Counted from the first letter of the stretch, positions 1 to 11,259 are shown. The stretch: DNA of 64,000 bases from Prionace glauca (GCA_037974335.1 CM075760.1:13722345-13786344); one strand, 5' to 3'. Numbers and translations: made by a program. Notes: generated by a model not told the origin, from the sequence alone.

Positions 1-640
1 AGTCAAGAAGGCACATTCCTGTCTTCGTCAGCCGGGGCATTGATTTTAAAATTGGGAAGTCATGTTGCAGCTTTGTAAAATTTTTGTTTGGTCACACTTA
101 GAGTATAGTGTTCAATTCTGGTTACCACACTACCAGAAGAGTGTGGAGGTTTTGGAAAGGGTCCAGAAAATATTTACCAGTATGTTCCCTGTTTGGAGGG
201 CACCAGCTATGAGGAGAAACTTGATTTGTTTTCACTGAAACAACGGAGGTTGAGGGGCAACCTGATAGATGTCTACAAGATTATGTGGGGCATGGGCAGA
301 GTGAATAGTCAGATTTTTTTTTTCAAAGTGGAATATTCAATTCCGAAGAGGTATAGGTTTAACGTTTAAAGGAGATGTACGAAACAAGTTTTTTTTTACA
401 CTGAAAGTGGTGGATGTCTTGAACTTGTTGCCTGGGGAGGTAGGGGAAACAGATACGATAGTGAATTTTAAGGGACATCTTGACAATACATTTGCAGCAT
501 GGGATTAGCCGGATATGTTACCCAAAAGAAGAAGGTGTTTTCGTTCAGTTGGGCAGCATGGTCGATGCAGGCTTGGGGGTCCGAAGGGCCTGATCCTAGC
601 TGTAGTTTTCATTGTTCTTTGTTCATTGTTCTAAATGTGA
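1..640 (+). repeat. LINE 3' end (CR1-like), 5'-truncated and decayed
   Basis: Plus-strand remnants of the reverse-transcriptase C-terminal region can be read: an LEYSVQFW-like stretch near 110-125, then motifs matching QRRFTR, YEE and GDLIEVYK seen in better copies of the same family elsewhere in the window. It ends in the family 3' UTR (cagGCTTGGGGGTCCGAAGGGCCTG near 570-595) and a TTCTTTGTTC tail. Many stops are present. The copy is cut by the window edge, so its 5' extent is unknown. Confidence 0.75.
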
Positions 641-1248
641 TTTTTCTGATATACGTCTGACACGTTCCAATACGGTGCTGACACCACTCAGTGCAAAATT
701 TACCATGGGTTTTTGAGAGGAAGCATGGGCGATGAATTATGTTCCCCTTGTCATTAATTCCTGCTGTTACGGAATACTCTCAGTTTACTGAGGCTTCGAT
801 ATATAAACAGATTATCTGTTCAAGTCATGAACAATGTCACCACTCCATGTCATCTTTTGATCTTTTTTTTTCTCCAAATCGCTTTACAATCCATAAGGAT
901 TAATTATGGCGACGTTTCTGCCTGAGAACTATGAGCCCAGAGGTTTGTGCCCTTGATTGTTCTCTCACAGCTAGAACTGTACCTGATTTTTCTGCCAAAG
1001 TGCATCTTTTAACACTTTAACAGGATATGATTATTAGTGTGGATGCAAAGCTGTAGGGCCCTTCAAGCCCTTCGAACTGTATCACCTTAACATGTAGAAT
1101 TGAAGACCATGTGCTGCAAAATGGGAATGATTTTGCAGCTCTTCTGTTCTGGTCCAGCATGGACACAATGTGAATAAAGATGATGAAGGTTTCAAAACAT
1201 AAAGCCGATGCTGCAATAAGCACAAAGGAAAAGAGTAAATTAAGAACA
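641..1248. other. Unassigned intergenic sequence
   Basis: AT-rich sequence with no gene, clear repeat or regulatory signal that I can recognise. It lies downstream (3') of the IgM cluster. Confidence 0.5.
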
Positions 1249-1703
1249 TAAGAACATAACATAAGAAAAAGGAGCAGGAGTAGGCCATCTAGCCCTTCGA
1301 GCCTGCCCCGCCATTCAATAAGATCATGGCTGATCTGTCGTGACTCAGCTCCACCTTCCCGCCCTCTCCCCATAACCCTTAATCCCTTCTCTTATCAAAA
1401 ACCCATCAACCCACGTCTTAAAAATATTTAGCGAGGCAGCCTCCACCACTTCAACGGGCAGAGAATTCCAGAGATTCACCACCCTTTGAGTGAAGAAGTT
1501 CCTCCTCAACTCTGTTCTAAACCGCCCCCGCTTTATCTTGAGGCTGTGCCCCCTAGTCCTACTATCCTTTCTGAGCGGGAAGAGTCTCTCCACCTCTATC
1601 CTATCCATTCCATTCATCATCTTATACGTCTCAATGAGATCTCCCCTGATCCTTCTAAACTCTAACGAGTACAAGACTAGGTTATTCAGCCTCTCCTCAC
1701 AGG
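1249..1703 (-). repeat. LINE family A 3' end (CR1-like)
   Basis: Reading the minus strand gives the reverse-transcriptase C-terminal motifs RMRGDLIETYKMMNG-like, DSRTRGHSLKIK, FFTQRVVNLWNSLP and VEVVEAASLNIFK, followed by the 3' UTR whose plus-strand form begins AAGAACATAAGAACATAA and contains AGGAGCAGGAGTAGGCCATC. The copy is 5'-truncated where it meets the next LINE at about 1703. A longer copy of the same family lies at 56835-57563. Confidence 0.88.
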
Positions 1704-2830
1704 AACATAGAACATAGAACATTACAGCGCAGAACAGGCCCTTCGGCCCACGATGTTGCGCCGACCAGTTACAAAAACAATGACCCACTAACCTAAACCA
1801 ATCCCTTTTTGTCCATAAACCTATCCACGGATCTCTTAAACGCCCCCAAACTAGGCGCATTTACAACTGCAGCAGGCAGGGCATTCCAATCCCTCACCAC
1901 CCTTTGGGTAAAGAACCCACCCCTGACATCCGTCCTATAACTACCACCCCTTACTTTAAAGCCATGCCCCCTCGTGTTAGATTTCTCCGTCAGAGGAAAA
2001 AGGCTATTACTATCCACCCTATCTAAACCTCTAATCATCTTATATGTTTCAATATGATCCCCTCTTAGCCTCCTTCTTTCCAGCGAAAACAACCCCAAAT
2101 CCCTCAGCCTCTCCTCATAGGACCTCCCCTCCATACCAGGCAACATCCTGGTAAACCTCCTCTGCACCCTCTCCAAAGCCTCCACATCCTTCCTGTAATG
2201 TGGGGACCAGAACTGCACACAGTACTCCAAGTGCGGCCGCACCAGAGTTGTGTACAGTTGCAACATGACGCTGTGACCCCTAAATTCAATCCCCCTACCA
2301 ATAAACGCCAAGACACCGTATGCCTTCTTAACAACCTTATCTACTTGACTCCCAACTTTCAGGGATCTATGTACACATACACCTAGATCCCTCTGCTCAT
2401 CCACACTATTCAAAGTCCTCCCGTTAGCCCTATACTCGACACATCTGTTATTCCTACCAAAGTGAATTACCGCACACTTCTCCGCATTAAACTCCATCCG
2501 CCACCTCTCGGCCCAGCTCTGCAACCTGTCCAAGTCTTCCTGCAAACTATGACACCCTTCCTCACAATCTACCACACCTCCGACTTTGGTGTCATCAGCA
2601 AATTTACTAATCCACCCAACTATACCCTCATCCAGATCATTAATAAAAATTACAAACAGCAGTGGCCCCAAAACAGGTCACTGAGGCACACCACTCGTAA
2701 CCGAACTCCATGATGAATATTTACCATCAACCACCACCCTCTGTCTCCTATCCGCTAGCCAATTCCTGATCCAATTCCCTAGATCACTCTCAATCCCATA
2801 CATCTGCATTTTCTGCAGAAGCCTTCCATG
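1704..2830 (-). repeat. LINE family B, reverse-transcriptase C-terminal half with a 292-codon open frame
   Basis: The minus strand from 2671 to 1793 is one open frame of 292 codons. It starts at the GPLLFVIFINDLDEG motif and continues through the catalytic FADDTK motif (about residues 24-29), the thumb region, LVRPHLEYCVQFWSPHYRKD and the C-terminal FFTQRVVRDWNALP motif. Upstream of 2671 the homology continues to about 2830 (the region that should read SGVPQGSVLGP) but has at least one stop. The element is 5'-truncated: no endonuclease domain and no first ORF. The 3' UTR reads on the plus strand as tagaacatagaacattacag with TTCGGCCCACGATGTTG. The order of motifs is that of CR1-clade LINEs; the exact family cannot be assigned by eye. 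Confidence 0.9.
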
Positions 2831-3290
2831 GTGAACAGGAACAGGAACAGGCCCTTTGGCCCTCCATGCCTACAACGACCATTCTGCCTGAATTAATTGA
2901 AACGTCCTACAGTTCGGGGGCCATATCCTTCCATTCGTGTCCCATTTATGCATTTGTGAATATGTATTTGCGCCATTATTGTATCTGCCTTCACTACCTC
3001 CCCCGTCAGCGAGTTCCAGGCAACCGCCAAGCTCTGTGTAAAGCAAAAGTGCCTTTGAACATCTCCTCTCAACCTTGCCCCTCACAGCTCAAACCTATGT
3101 CCCCTACTTGTTGACTCTTCCACTCCGGGAAAAAGCTTCTGACTATCCACTCTGTCCATGCCTTTCATCATCTTATAGACTTCTATCAGGTCACTCCACA
3201 GCCTTTGACGTTCCAGTGAGAAAAAACCCAAGTCTCTTTAACTACTCCTCAGAGCTAATGCTTTCCATACCAGATCCTTGATAGTTTATA
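2831..3290 (-). repeat. LINE family C 3' end fragment
   Basis: A third, more diverged LINE 3' end in the same orientation. The plus strand shows aggCCCTTTGGCCCTCCATG, CACTACCTCCCCCGTCAGCG, ATGTCCCCTACTTGTTGACT and CTTATAGACTTCTATCAGGT, which are the reverse complement of the usual C-terminal coding region (RGDLIEVYK and neighbours). No open frame of note. Confidence 0.8.
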
Positions 3291-4017
3291 TTTTCAATAT
3301 TCATAGAATCAGAGTGAAATTCGGGCAATCATCTTGGCAAACTTTAAAAAAAAATCTTCAGCATGTTCCAGTGTGTAAGATTGTAATTACGGAGTGTAGA
3401 AAATTATACCAACTCCTATTCTAAATGGGATTAGTAGCTGATATTTGGGTTAGTAGCAGTTAGCAGCTACTAATACGACACAAACATATACATTGCAATG
3501 TGATATTATGACAATTTTAATCTCCAGGTGCAATCTCACTTGTTAAATGCGAGATTGCCAAATTAAATGTCAAATTTCACGTAAAGTATCTGCTAATAAC
3601 AACGGCTAACGGAACAGCCAAACTCCTGTTGCAAGCTTAAATTGCTGACAATCTTGTTCAATATTCAAACTTCAACAACCAGTGCCCAAGCGTGGGCATT
3701 GAGTTACCCAGACTCGCAAACATGTTGCCCTCTGTAGTTGTGAATCACTGGCAGATAGTGACATTGTGTAAATTTAACGATAGCGAAACAGGTCTGAGGA
3801 GATTTGTTAGGATAAATTAAAACAACGATATCCATATTTTTGAAAGTGAAATTCAAAGGAAAATATTGTTCGAGGCTTGTGAATTTATGACTTGCATTGA
3901 TAGATGCATTCATGCTAATTAAATTGAATTCACTGAGGTTCTCCTCATTCTTCACTCATTCTGTCTCTGGATTTGATCAGAAAAAGGCAGAGATGAAGGT
4001 GTCTTTACACGGGTGGG
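3291..4017. other. Unassigned sequence 3' of the IgM cluster
   Basis: AT-rich sequence without a recognisable gene or repeat. The minus-strand open frame at 3704-3955 (83 codons) shows no family resemblance and is probably chance. Confidence 0.45.
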
Positions 4018-4170
4018 TCACTGGGTGGCGCAGTGACTCTGTCTCTAAAGGGTCCTGAGTTCAACCACATCCCACCCATGACTGGGGGGGACATGCCTAT
4101 CTGGGAAAGGGGGGGAAACCGGATCATAGGGAAATGGAGCGGAGTTGATGGGTTTAGGAGAACGGAATTA
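4018..4170 (+). repeat. Decayed tRNA-derived SINE head (possible)
   Basis: GGGTGGCGCAGTGACTCTG resembles the A-box side, and gagttcaaccacatccca resembles the B-box side, of the tRNA-like SINE heads found elsewhere in this window. The body is missing or too diverged to recognise. Confidence 0.35.
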
Positions 4171-4194
4171 AGCCAAGACAGGGATGGTTAAATT

Positions 4195-4211
4195 TTTATT
4201 CAAAATTTATT
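4195..4211 (-). terminator. Candidate polyadenylation signals for the membrane IgM transcript
   Basis: Two minus-strand AATAAA hexamers (plus-strand tttatt at 4195-4200 and 4206-4211) lie about 590 bases past the membrane-exon stop. They are the first closely spaced pair I see, but AT-rich sequence makes chance matches likely. Confidence 0.3.
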
Positions 4212-4795
4212 TAAAAATTCAGAGAATATTTTACAGCGAAATTGTTTTTTTTTAAAGTTAGGAAAGTGAACATAGCGATCGAGGGTCACATTGAGAACAG
4301 GAGACATGTACGGAGAATCCGTCAATATTTGTACATCTGTTACATTAACCAGAAAGAGAATACAGATCCTTAATAGAAAGAGGAATTAACAAACGTGAAT
4401 AAGGAATGAGAAATTATTTATACATTAAGTTTACACTAGGAGGGAAACTATTAACCACAATAACATTATAACAAAAAACAACCTCGTACTTTTCACACTG
4501 AAAACTGAAATAATGTCTATTGTTGCCTCAGTTACAGATCCAGAATGATAAACTGAGAGAAATTTACTGATAGATTCACCGAGAGCAGATATTGTATTGG
4601 AGCCATACACAGATCTTTATAATCAGCTGAGGGAAATCTGCAGCGTCCAAAATTCAACCCATCATTTGATCTGTAAAATAAAGAGGCAATATTGAAGCAG
4701 ATGTATCTGATGCGGGACATTAATGTTTTTAATCAGTGAAACAATGAGAGATTTTTCAAATCCATTCTGCCAGTTTGAAATGTGAATGGATTGAA

Positions 4796-4932
4796 TCATC
4801 TCACCTTCACCAGAGTGACGGCAGTGCTGTAGAAAATGCTCAGGAAGAACAGGACGATGAATGTGGAAGCGGTTGTCCAGATGTTGCTGTTATCATCCTC
4901 ACTGTCTTCAATCCAGATGCGGTCGGTGGGGT
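4796..4932 (-). CDS. IgM transmembrane exon
   Basis: This exon encodes the membrane anchor of the B-cell-receptor form of IgM. Its acceptor is ctgtcccctag before ACCCCACC. Spliced to the internal Cmu4 donor at 8485, the codon G+AC gives Asp, and the reading is [17 protein letters not shown], an acidic extracellular spacer. A hydrophobic helix follows ([20 protein letters not shown] then AVTLV) with the polar Thr and Ser face typical of Ig receptors that pair with signalling chains. After the final AAG (Lys) the sequence runs GTGAGATGA. It can therefore be read through as V-R-stop, ending at 4796, or GTGAGA can serve as a splice donor at 4804 into a second tiny exon, as in mammals where the last VK is separate. 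I cannot decide which from sequence. The exon lies 3.5 kb beyond Cmu4. Confidence 0.93.
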
Positions 4933-5560
4933 CTAGGGGACAGAGGCCAGGAAATGGAATTAGATTACTTTATTTATCCAGGGAATCTCATTGTTTTCTT
5001 TTCCCTCTTCTCCTTCATAAACTGTTCATTCATTCTCATGTCTAATTTTCAATGTATATCTCCTGTTAAATTCAGGACACTCAGTAACAGATCTCCATAA
5101 CTATTTTCACACCTGATCCTTATTGGTATTCCTTGGAGAGTCCATGTCAGAAAGCACTGAAGGTGTTTTCTTGATAATCAGTTCATTTTGAACTATTTGC
5201 CACTAACCCTTATTGAAGAATGTTCTGACTGATCTGGAGAAACATTCCCCTGTCAATGATTGTTTCCACAGATGGTGACTGATCTGTAAACTGTGAATGC
5301 TGCTGTTTAAGATCTGGGATGTATTTTCCAATCTTTGCTTATTTACAGTGGAAATGTTTAGTAAATCATGAGCTTAACTCAGTTTCTCAACGTGTTTGGC
5401 GGTGTTTTGAGAATTGGGATAGTCATCGGTGTGTATGTCCATTCAAATTCACATTTAAATTTTACTTTCATCATTCACCTGCCGTTTGTATTAAAGATTG
5501 TATGTGTGTGTGTGTGTGTGTGTGCGCGTCTGTGTGTGTGTGTGTGTGTGTCTGTGAGTC

Positions 5561-5591
<31 letters not shown>

Positions 5592-5723
5592 CTGTGTGTG
5601 TGTGTGTCTGTGAGTCTGTGTGTGTGTGTGTGTGTGTGCGTCAGTGCGTGTGTGTGTGTGTGTCTGTGAGTCTGTGTGTGTGTGTGTGTGTGCGTCAGTG
5701 CGTGTGTGTGTGTGTGTCTGTGA

Positions 5724-5760
<37 letters not shown>

Positions 5761-8380
5761 CACTTCCTGAGCTGCATTAATTTTTGGTCCTGAGTTAATC
5801 TGTGTGTATGAGGGATAATGAACATGTTCATTTGCCTGTGTTTGTTGATTTGTGTACTTGTGTGTCTGTGTGTATAATTTATTCTTCAGATATTGTGGAT
5901 ATATGACTATTATTGTGTGAAGTCTCTGTATATTTATTAATGCCACTCTTAACGTGTGCACGTGTTTCTGCCTGTTTCAATGTGTTAATTTGTGTCACTC
6001 GAATAATGTTTCCTTCCCTTTCTTTGTGTGTCTGTTCCTCCGTGCGTTTGTGTGTGTATCTGTTGACATATTAGTGCATGTAAATTCGTGTTGGTAGTTA
6101 TTTATAACAATGTGTCAGTGTATGGCTGTGTTTCCATGTGTAGTATTGTGTGCTGTGGTGTTCTGTTCTGAAGGAGCGTGTGAATGTTTGCATCCACATG
6201 TTTGTGTGAAAATATTTTGCTCTCTGTTCCTCTATAAGCAGTGTGTTAATATTGTTATATCTATTTCCCTGTATAAGTGATAATGTGTATAACATTGTGG
6301 GTCTCTATATCTGTATTCATTTCAGCGTGAACGTGTGAGAACATGCATTTGTTTGAGTGTGTGTATCTATTTGTGTATGTTTTGGACCTGCATAAATGTT
6401 ATCTGTCCGTATTGTGTGTATGCATGTACGTGTTTGTGTTTGTGTCCGTGTACCTAGTCCGTATGTTTAGGTAAGTGTGTACTTGTGTGTTTGTGTGTGT
6501 TTCTGCGGGCGTTTGTACATATCTGATAATTTGTGTGCATGTTTTGTTTTGTGCCTTCTTGTACAAGTCCGTGCCCGTGTGTGCAGGTGTGGGTGTATGC
6601 CCCCTTGTGCATGCATGTGTGCGTGTATATGTGTGTGCGTGTGTGTGTGTGTGCATGGTGCGTGTGGGACAGAGAGAGAGCGAGAGAGAAAGAGAGAGTA
6701 TTTGTGTATGCACGCATTTTTGTTTGTATATGTATAGTCCATTAGTGTATTCGAGGGAGCGTGCTTGTTTGAGTTCGTTTGTGCGTATATTGTGTGTTCT
6801 TCTGATCCGTGTATGTGCATTTGTATTTATGAATGTATCTGTGTTTTTGTTGTGTATGTATTTGTGCGTATTGTGTATTTGTGAGATTCTGTGTCTGTAT
6901 TTGAATGTGCCTGTCTATATTTCTGTGTGTGGGACTATGTATATGCGTTTGTGTGTTATATTAACATTCTGTATTCGTGTGCATATGTATGAGTATGTGT
7001 ATTTGTGCAATTGTGTCCACGTTTCTGTGTGTGCGTGTGTGTGTGTATGTGTGTGAGTGTGTAGTGTGTCTGTATGTGTGAATGTGTGTGTGTATGTGTG
7101 TGTGAGTGTGTGCATGTGTGTGTGAGTGTGTAGTGTGTGTATGTATGTGTGTGTGTGTGAGTGTGTAGTGTGTGTAGTGTGTGTAGTGTGTGTATGTGTG
7201 TGTGAGTGTGTGTATGTGTGTGTGAGTGTGTGTATGTGTGTGTGAGTGTGTGAGTGTGTGTGTGTGAGTGTGGGTGTGGATGCCTATGTATGTATGTATA
7301 ATTGTGACAGTTTTGGGCAGCATTATCAGTGTGTGTATTTTTTAACTGTTGCTCCAAGTTTCACCGACCATAGTGAAGTGAATATGATCCAGACAACCCG
7401 AATAATGGAACATATTTTCAATGATTTGCTGTAGAAATGTATTTTATGTGAGGGGCACAGTGATATCAGGAGAGAGAATGAAATAATTCATTGATGTATC
7501 TCAGAGAACTCAGGGACAGAACAGTTAAAACCCGGGGAGGAATCTATGACTTGTTTAAATTTGTATTCTGGGAAATCAATGCCAGCAGATGATTGACAGG
7601 AACAAGAGTGTTGAGACATTTTAAAATTATGTTGCATTAGTATATATATATATTTCAATGATTAAGATAATGATACTTCAAAATCTATAGCAAGTAAACC
7701 GGAAACTAATTTGTACTGTTGGCAACTGGATCCTTATAGTAGAGAAATGTTCCCTTCCAAACACAGGAGAGGGAGGAGAGTGAGCTCAGAGTTTCCCTCC
7801 CCCTACCCGGTGATACAATGTCACTGATGGTGCTAACCACTGAGGAGGTACAGGTGAGTGGATTAAATAATGACATTCCTCCTCTTTTCATTGAGGAAGT
7901 TTTGGGACATGGATTAACTACTGCTCCTCCCCTCTCTTTGCTGGGTTAGTGGGAATCCAGGATGTTAACAATTTCACTCTCCCTCAATCCGATGGGGGGA
8001 ATATTTCTTCATGTTTTTTTGTGTGTGACCCTCACTTCAGTTCCCAGTGGGTGCGGTGCAGTAGCTTAAAGAGGTGGTCAATGAGAGAAACAGGGACACA
8101 GAGATCTAAATGTTGTGTTTGTGTGTCAGACATGTTAAAAATGTCGGAGTGTTTTCCCCTCAGCGGGAGGAAAGTCAGTGAAGATATTTTGCAGAATCCT
8201 GTAATGAATGTGCTCTACTCTATCCCTGACCCAGTGTCTATCTCCGCTGGGAGCACTGGTTCAACAATGTTGGGTCCGAGACATGAAAATATCTGACTCA
8301 AAATCAAAGATATGGAAGTAAAACTGAAAAACAACCAATTAAACAATTGGGTATTTCATTGATCGTTAGAGGAAAATGTT
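4933..8380. other. Cmu4-to-membrane-exon intron
   Basis: Apart from the TG microsatellites at 5503-7290 this stretch has no exon that I can recognise. Open frames inside it are satellite translation or chance. The plus-strand frame at 7949-8296 (115 codons) has no family resemblance. Confidence 0.6.
5503..7290. repeat. TG/CA microsatellite field
   Basis: 5503-5756 is an almost pure (TG)n tract interrupted by gcgcg and TCTGTGAGTC units in a higher-order arrangement of roughly 60-65 bases. From 5760 to about 7000 the sequence is TG-enriched with imperfect runs. A short (GA)n tract lies at 6671-6700, and a second dense TGTGTGAG/TGTATG array lies at 7020-7275. The field sits in the Cmu4-TM intron. 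Confidence 0.92.
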
Positions 8381-8395
8381 TTTATTCTTTTTATT
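8381..8395 (-). terminator. Candidate polyadenylation signals of the secreted IgM transcript
   Basis: Two minus-strand AATAAA hexamers (plus-strand tttatt at 8390-8395 and 8381-8386) begin 28 bases after the secretory stop codon. Their position fits a secretory poly(A) site whose use competes with splicing from the Cmu4 internal donor to the membrane exon. Confidence 0.6.
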
Positions 8396-8422
8396 GTAGT
8401 TTTTAATGGAAGTGAGTGACTC

Positions 8423-8814
8423 TCATTGACATGAATTAACAGTGTCCATCAGTGCAAGGGAAATGTTCACAAAACTGGGTTTACCGCTGGATTTGTCAAC
8501 TGTTCTGTTGATGATCTTCAAGGGGATGGCTTCATGTCCCACCACACAGGAGTAAGAAGCGCCGCTGGACCATTCCTCTGCTGCAATGGATAACAGGCTG
8601 TACATGAAGAAGGAGCTATCGCCGTTCTCCGCCACCACCTCGGTGTTCCTGTAGTTCCCGGGATTCACCGGCTTGTCGTTGACGGTCCACTTGACGAAGA
8701 TCTCTCGGGGGGAGAAACCTCTCACTAAGCAGCTGAGGGAGACGAAACTCTGAGCGGAGACGTCTTCTGCCGAGGGCAGGAGGACAGAGACGACCGGTTC
8801 CCGCGGATTTGGAT
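8423..8814 (-). CDS. IgM constant domain 4 with secretory tail (Cmu4)
   Basis: The C-terminal Ig domain of mu heavy chain, which drives polymer assembly in the secreted form. The acceptor is cattttctgcag before ATCCAAATCC; with the phase-1 G of Cmu3 the protein begins [19 protein letters not shown]. The Ig cysteines are in [11 protein letters not shown] and [12 protein letters not shown], with the core Trp in FVKWTVND. After [10 protein letters not shown] comes the tailpiece [15 protein letters not shown] and a TGA at 8423-8425. The tailpiece has the usual N-glycosylation site (NIS) and the penultimate Cys that links monomers. The SSG codon contains the internal donor G|GTAAAC (exon end 8485) used for the membrane form. 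The domain is intact and close to other shark Cmu4 domains as I remember them. Confidence 0.97.
8480..8488 (-). other. Internal splice donor in Cmu4 (secreted/membrane switch)
   Basis: AGCG|GTAAAC within the K-S-S-G-K codons. Using it ends the exon at 8485 in phase 1 and joins to the AC of the membrane exon. The same position (STG|GK) is used in mammalian IgM. Confidence 0.85.
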
Positions 8815-9002
8815 CTGCAGAAAATGTACAATAAATGTCAATAAACTGGAGAGTTCTGGAGACAATGAAACCACTGGTGAGATATCAGGAAAATGTGCTT
8901 CTCTTCTGATTTTAACTCTTCCCATTTTTGATTTGCAGCTTGGAGGGGAGGTGAACACAATTCTTTTCTCAAATAACTCAGGAGGGGGCGGAGTGGAAAG
9001 AT

Positions 9003-9135
9003 TCAGAAAGTTTACAGCACAGAATCAGGCCATTCGGCCCAACTGATCTACTTTTTCTTTTTGGTTTTCTGGTTTTTGATGCTCCACATCAGGCTCCTCC
9101 CTTCTTCTTCGCTCTAAACCCAATAACATCGCCTT
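9003..9135 (-). repeat. LINE 3' end fragment in Cmu3-Cmu4 intron
   Basis: The plus strand reads TTTACAGCACAGAATCAGGC CATTCGGCCCAACTG then GATGCTCCACATCAGGCTCC, the reverse complement of a CR1-like LINE 3' UTR. It is only about 130 bases long. Confidence 0.7.
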
Positions 9136-9283
9136 CAGTTCACTTTTCACTCATCAACACATCAAACTCCCCAGAAAAATATCAATCGGCCCAGAGTAGT
9201 TTAGTTCAGGGGAGAACATTAATGCACTGAATACTAACTATTGAGTAGTACACTTTCACTGGAGATAGACACAGTGATGCATT

Positions 9284-10018
9284 TACATAGAAACATAGAA
9301 CATTACAGCACAGTACAGGCCCTTTGGCCCTCAATGTTGTGCCGAGCTATGTCCAATCCCAAGATCAAGCTCTCCCACTCCCTATCATTCTGGTGTGCTC
9401 CATGTATCTATCCAATAACCGCTTGAAAGTTCCTAAAGTGTCTGACTCCACTATCACAGCAGGCAGTGCATTCCACACCGTAACCACACTCTGAGTAAAG
9501 AATCTACCTCGGACATCCCTCCTGTATCTCCCACCATGAACCTTATAGTAATGCCCCCCTAGTAACCCGAGGAAATAGTCTCTGAACATCCACTCTATCA
9601 ATCCCCCTCACCATCTTATAAACCTCTATTTAGTCGTCTCTCATCCTCCTCTGTTCTAAAGAGGAAAGCCCCAGCTCCCTCAACCTTTCCTCATAAGACC
9701 TACCCTCCAAACCAGGCAGCATCCTGGTAAATCTCCTCTGCACTCTCTCCAATGCTTCCATATCCTTCTTATAGTGAGGTGATTAGAACTGCACACAATA
9801 TTCCAAATGTGGTCTCACCAAGGCCCTGTACAGTTGCAGTATAACCCCACGGCTCTTAAACTCAAACCCCCTGTTAATAAACACTAACACACTTTAAGCC
9901 TTCTTCACGCTCTATCCACTTGAGTGGCAATCTTCAGAGATCTGTGGATATGAACCCCGGGATCGTTCTGTTCCTCCACATTGCTCAGAACCCTGCTGTT
10001 GACCCTACATTTATTGCT
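9284..10018 (-). repeat. LINE (family B-like) 3' fragment in Cmu3-Cmu4 intron
   Basis: Starts on the plus strand with catagaaacatagaacatta and runs to ccctgctgttgaccctacat near 10010. The minus strand carries decayed reverse-transcriptase C-terminal motifs: GGRYRRDVRGRFFTQSVVTVW is legible in the 9365-9601 frame, while the LEYCVQF region is broken. The 5'-truncated end lies only about 17 bases inside the intron from the Cmu3 donor at 10035. Confidence 0.88.
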
Positions 10019-10035
10019 TCAATCTCTCAGCTCAC

Positions 10036-10344
10036 CTGTTTCCTTGTGGATAGATGCTCTTAGAGGAGTCGGCAGATCCTGATGGCTCACCACGCACTCA
10101 AACACAGCCGCACTCAGCCAGGCTTGTGTGGAGATGCTTAATTTGCTGATCACGCTGTCACGATCCGCTCCGGGCTTTTCAGCAATCTCTGATTTCAAAT
10201 ACTTCCTGTCTCGGATCCAGGACACGTTAACTCCATCAGGAGCATGAGAAATGATGCAGGTTAAGGTCACGGTCGCCTCCAGTAAGACCTGTTCTATTGG
10301 TGGTGGCTGTATCTTCACTGTGGTATCAAGGCACGGGAGAGGAT
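10036..10344 (-). CDS. IgM constant domain 3 (Cmu3)
   Basis: A C1-set Ig domain of mu heavy chain. The acceptor is tttctcattcacag before ATCCTCTCCC; with the phase-1 G of Cmu2 it reads [19 protein letters not shown]. The Ig cysteines lie in [10 protein letters not shown] and FECVVSHQD, and the core Trp in [11 protein letters not shown], which also carries an N-V-S glycosylation site. The Cys in PLPCLD near the start is the type of residue that could form an inter-chain bond. It ends at HKETG with donor ACAG|GTGAGC (phase 1). The domain is intact. Confidence 0.97.
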
Positions 10345-10784
10345 CTGTGAATGAGAAATGAAAATGAGCCCTAGTTCCCCTTCACAAGCAGGACAGCAGT
10401 CTTCAGCCTGAAGGAGGCAAAGTCGCCTTCAATATATCAATCTCTAACTCTCGCCTTTCACCTTCCATGGCGAATGGGAAGCCAGCTTGCTGTATGGAAT
10501 TATTCCCTGTATTAAATATTGGAGCAGCGGTAACATTTCCATGAATCAGAATTGGAGAATTCCCAAACAAACACACCATCCTGAACTCAAGGAAAAAGTA
10601 CTGACCGTTGGTTTATAAATAGGGTGGATGCACTTTCTAATATTTTACCCCTGTGCTGTGACCTATGAAACATTCTCACACCTACTGTCTCTCCAAATTT
10701 TACCAGCTGTCTCAGGAACAAGCTGACATCAAGGCCACCTCACTCACTATATTGCTTCAAACCGAAAGGGGCACTCTTTTAAGG

Positions 10785-11065
10785 GGAGGCTGTGGCATAT
10801 GGTGTTGTCAATGGGCTTATAACCTAGGGCAAGACTCTGGGGACACAGATTCGAATCCCATCATTGCTAATGTGAAATTTGAATTTTGTAAAAATCTATA
10901 ATTAAAAATTGAAATGGTTCTCATGAAGCTATTGCTGTAAAACCCCTCCTAGTTCACAAATGTTCCTTACCAAAATCAACCTGCTGTCTTTATCTGGCCT
11001 GGCATGCATGTGACTCCAGATTCACAGCAACGTGAGTGACACTTCAGTGCCCTCAGGTTTGGGAA
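10785..11065 (+). repeat. tRNA-derived SINE (family 2) in Cmu2-Cmu3 intron
   Basis: The head resembles a tRNA gene: GGCATATGGTGTTGTCAATG then cagattcgaatcccatca as B box. The body runs aaatttgaattttgtaaaaa, and the tail has CTTTATCTGGCCTGGCATGC and GTGACTCCAGATTCACAGCA. A second copy of the same family in the same orientation lies at 34040-34315. Confidence 0.8.
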
Positions 11066-11259
11066 ATAAATGCACATCTCAGGAAGGTAGAACAAAAAAT
11101 TGTTTTTCTGATGAAATTCTGAATGAGATATTGTCCTAATGCAGCAAACTACAGGACAATAACTTACAAGTTGTTCTATGCTTTGTACCAACTTGAATAG
11201 ATCCCTAATTCTGATTAACATCAGAATGATATATGTTGTCCTCTGTTTGAGTCTCTTAC

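Noticed and set aside
5475-7357. His-Thr-rich or Cys-Val-rich open frames of 80-190 codons
   Set aside because: Translation of TG/CA microsatellites in all frames.
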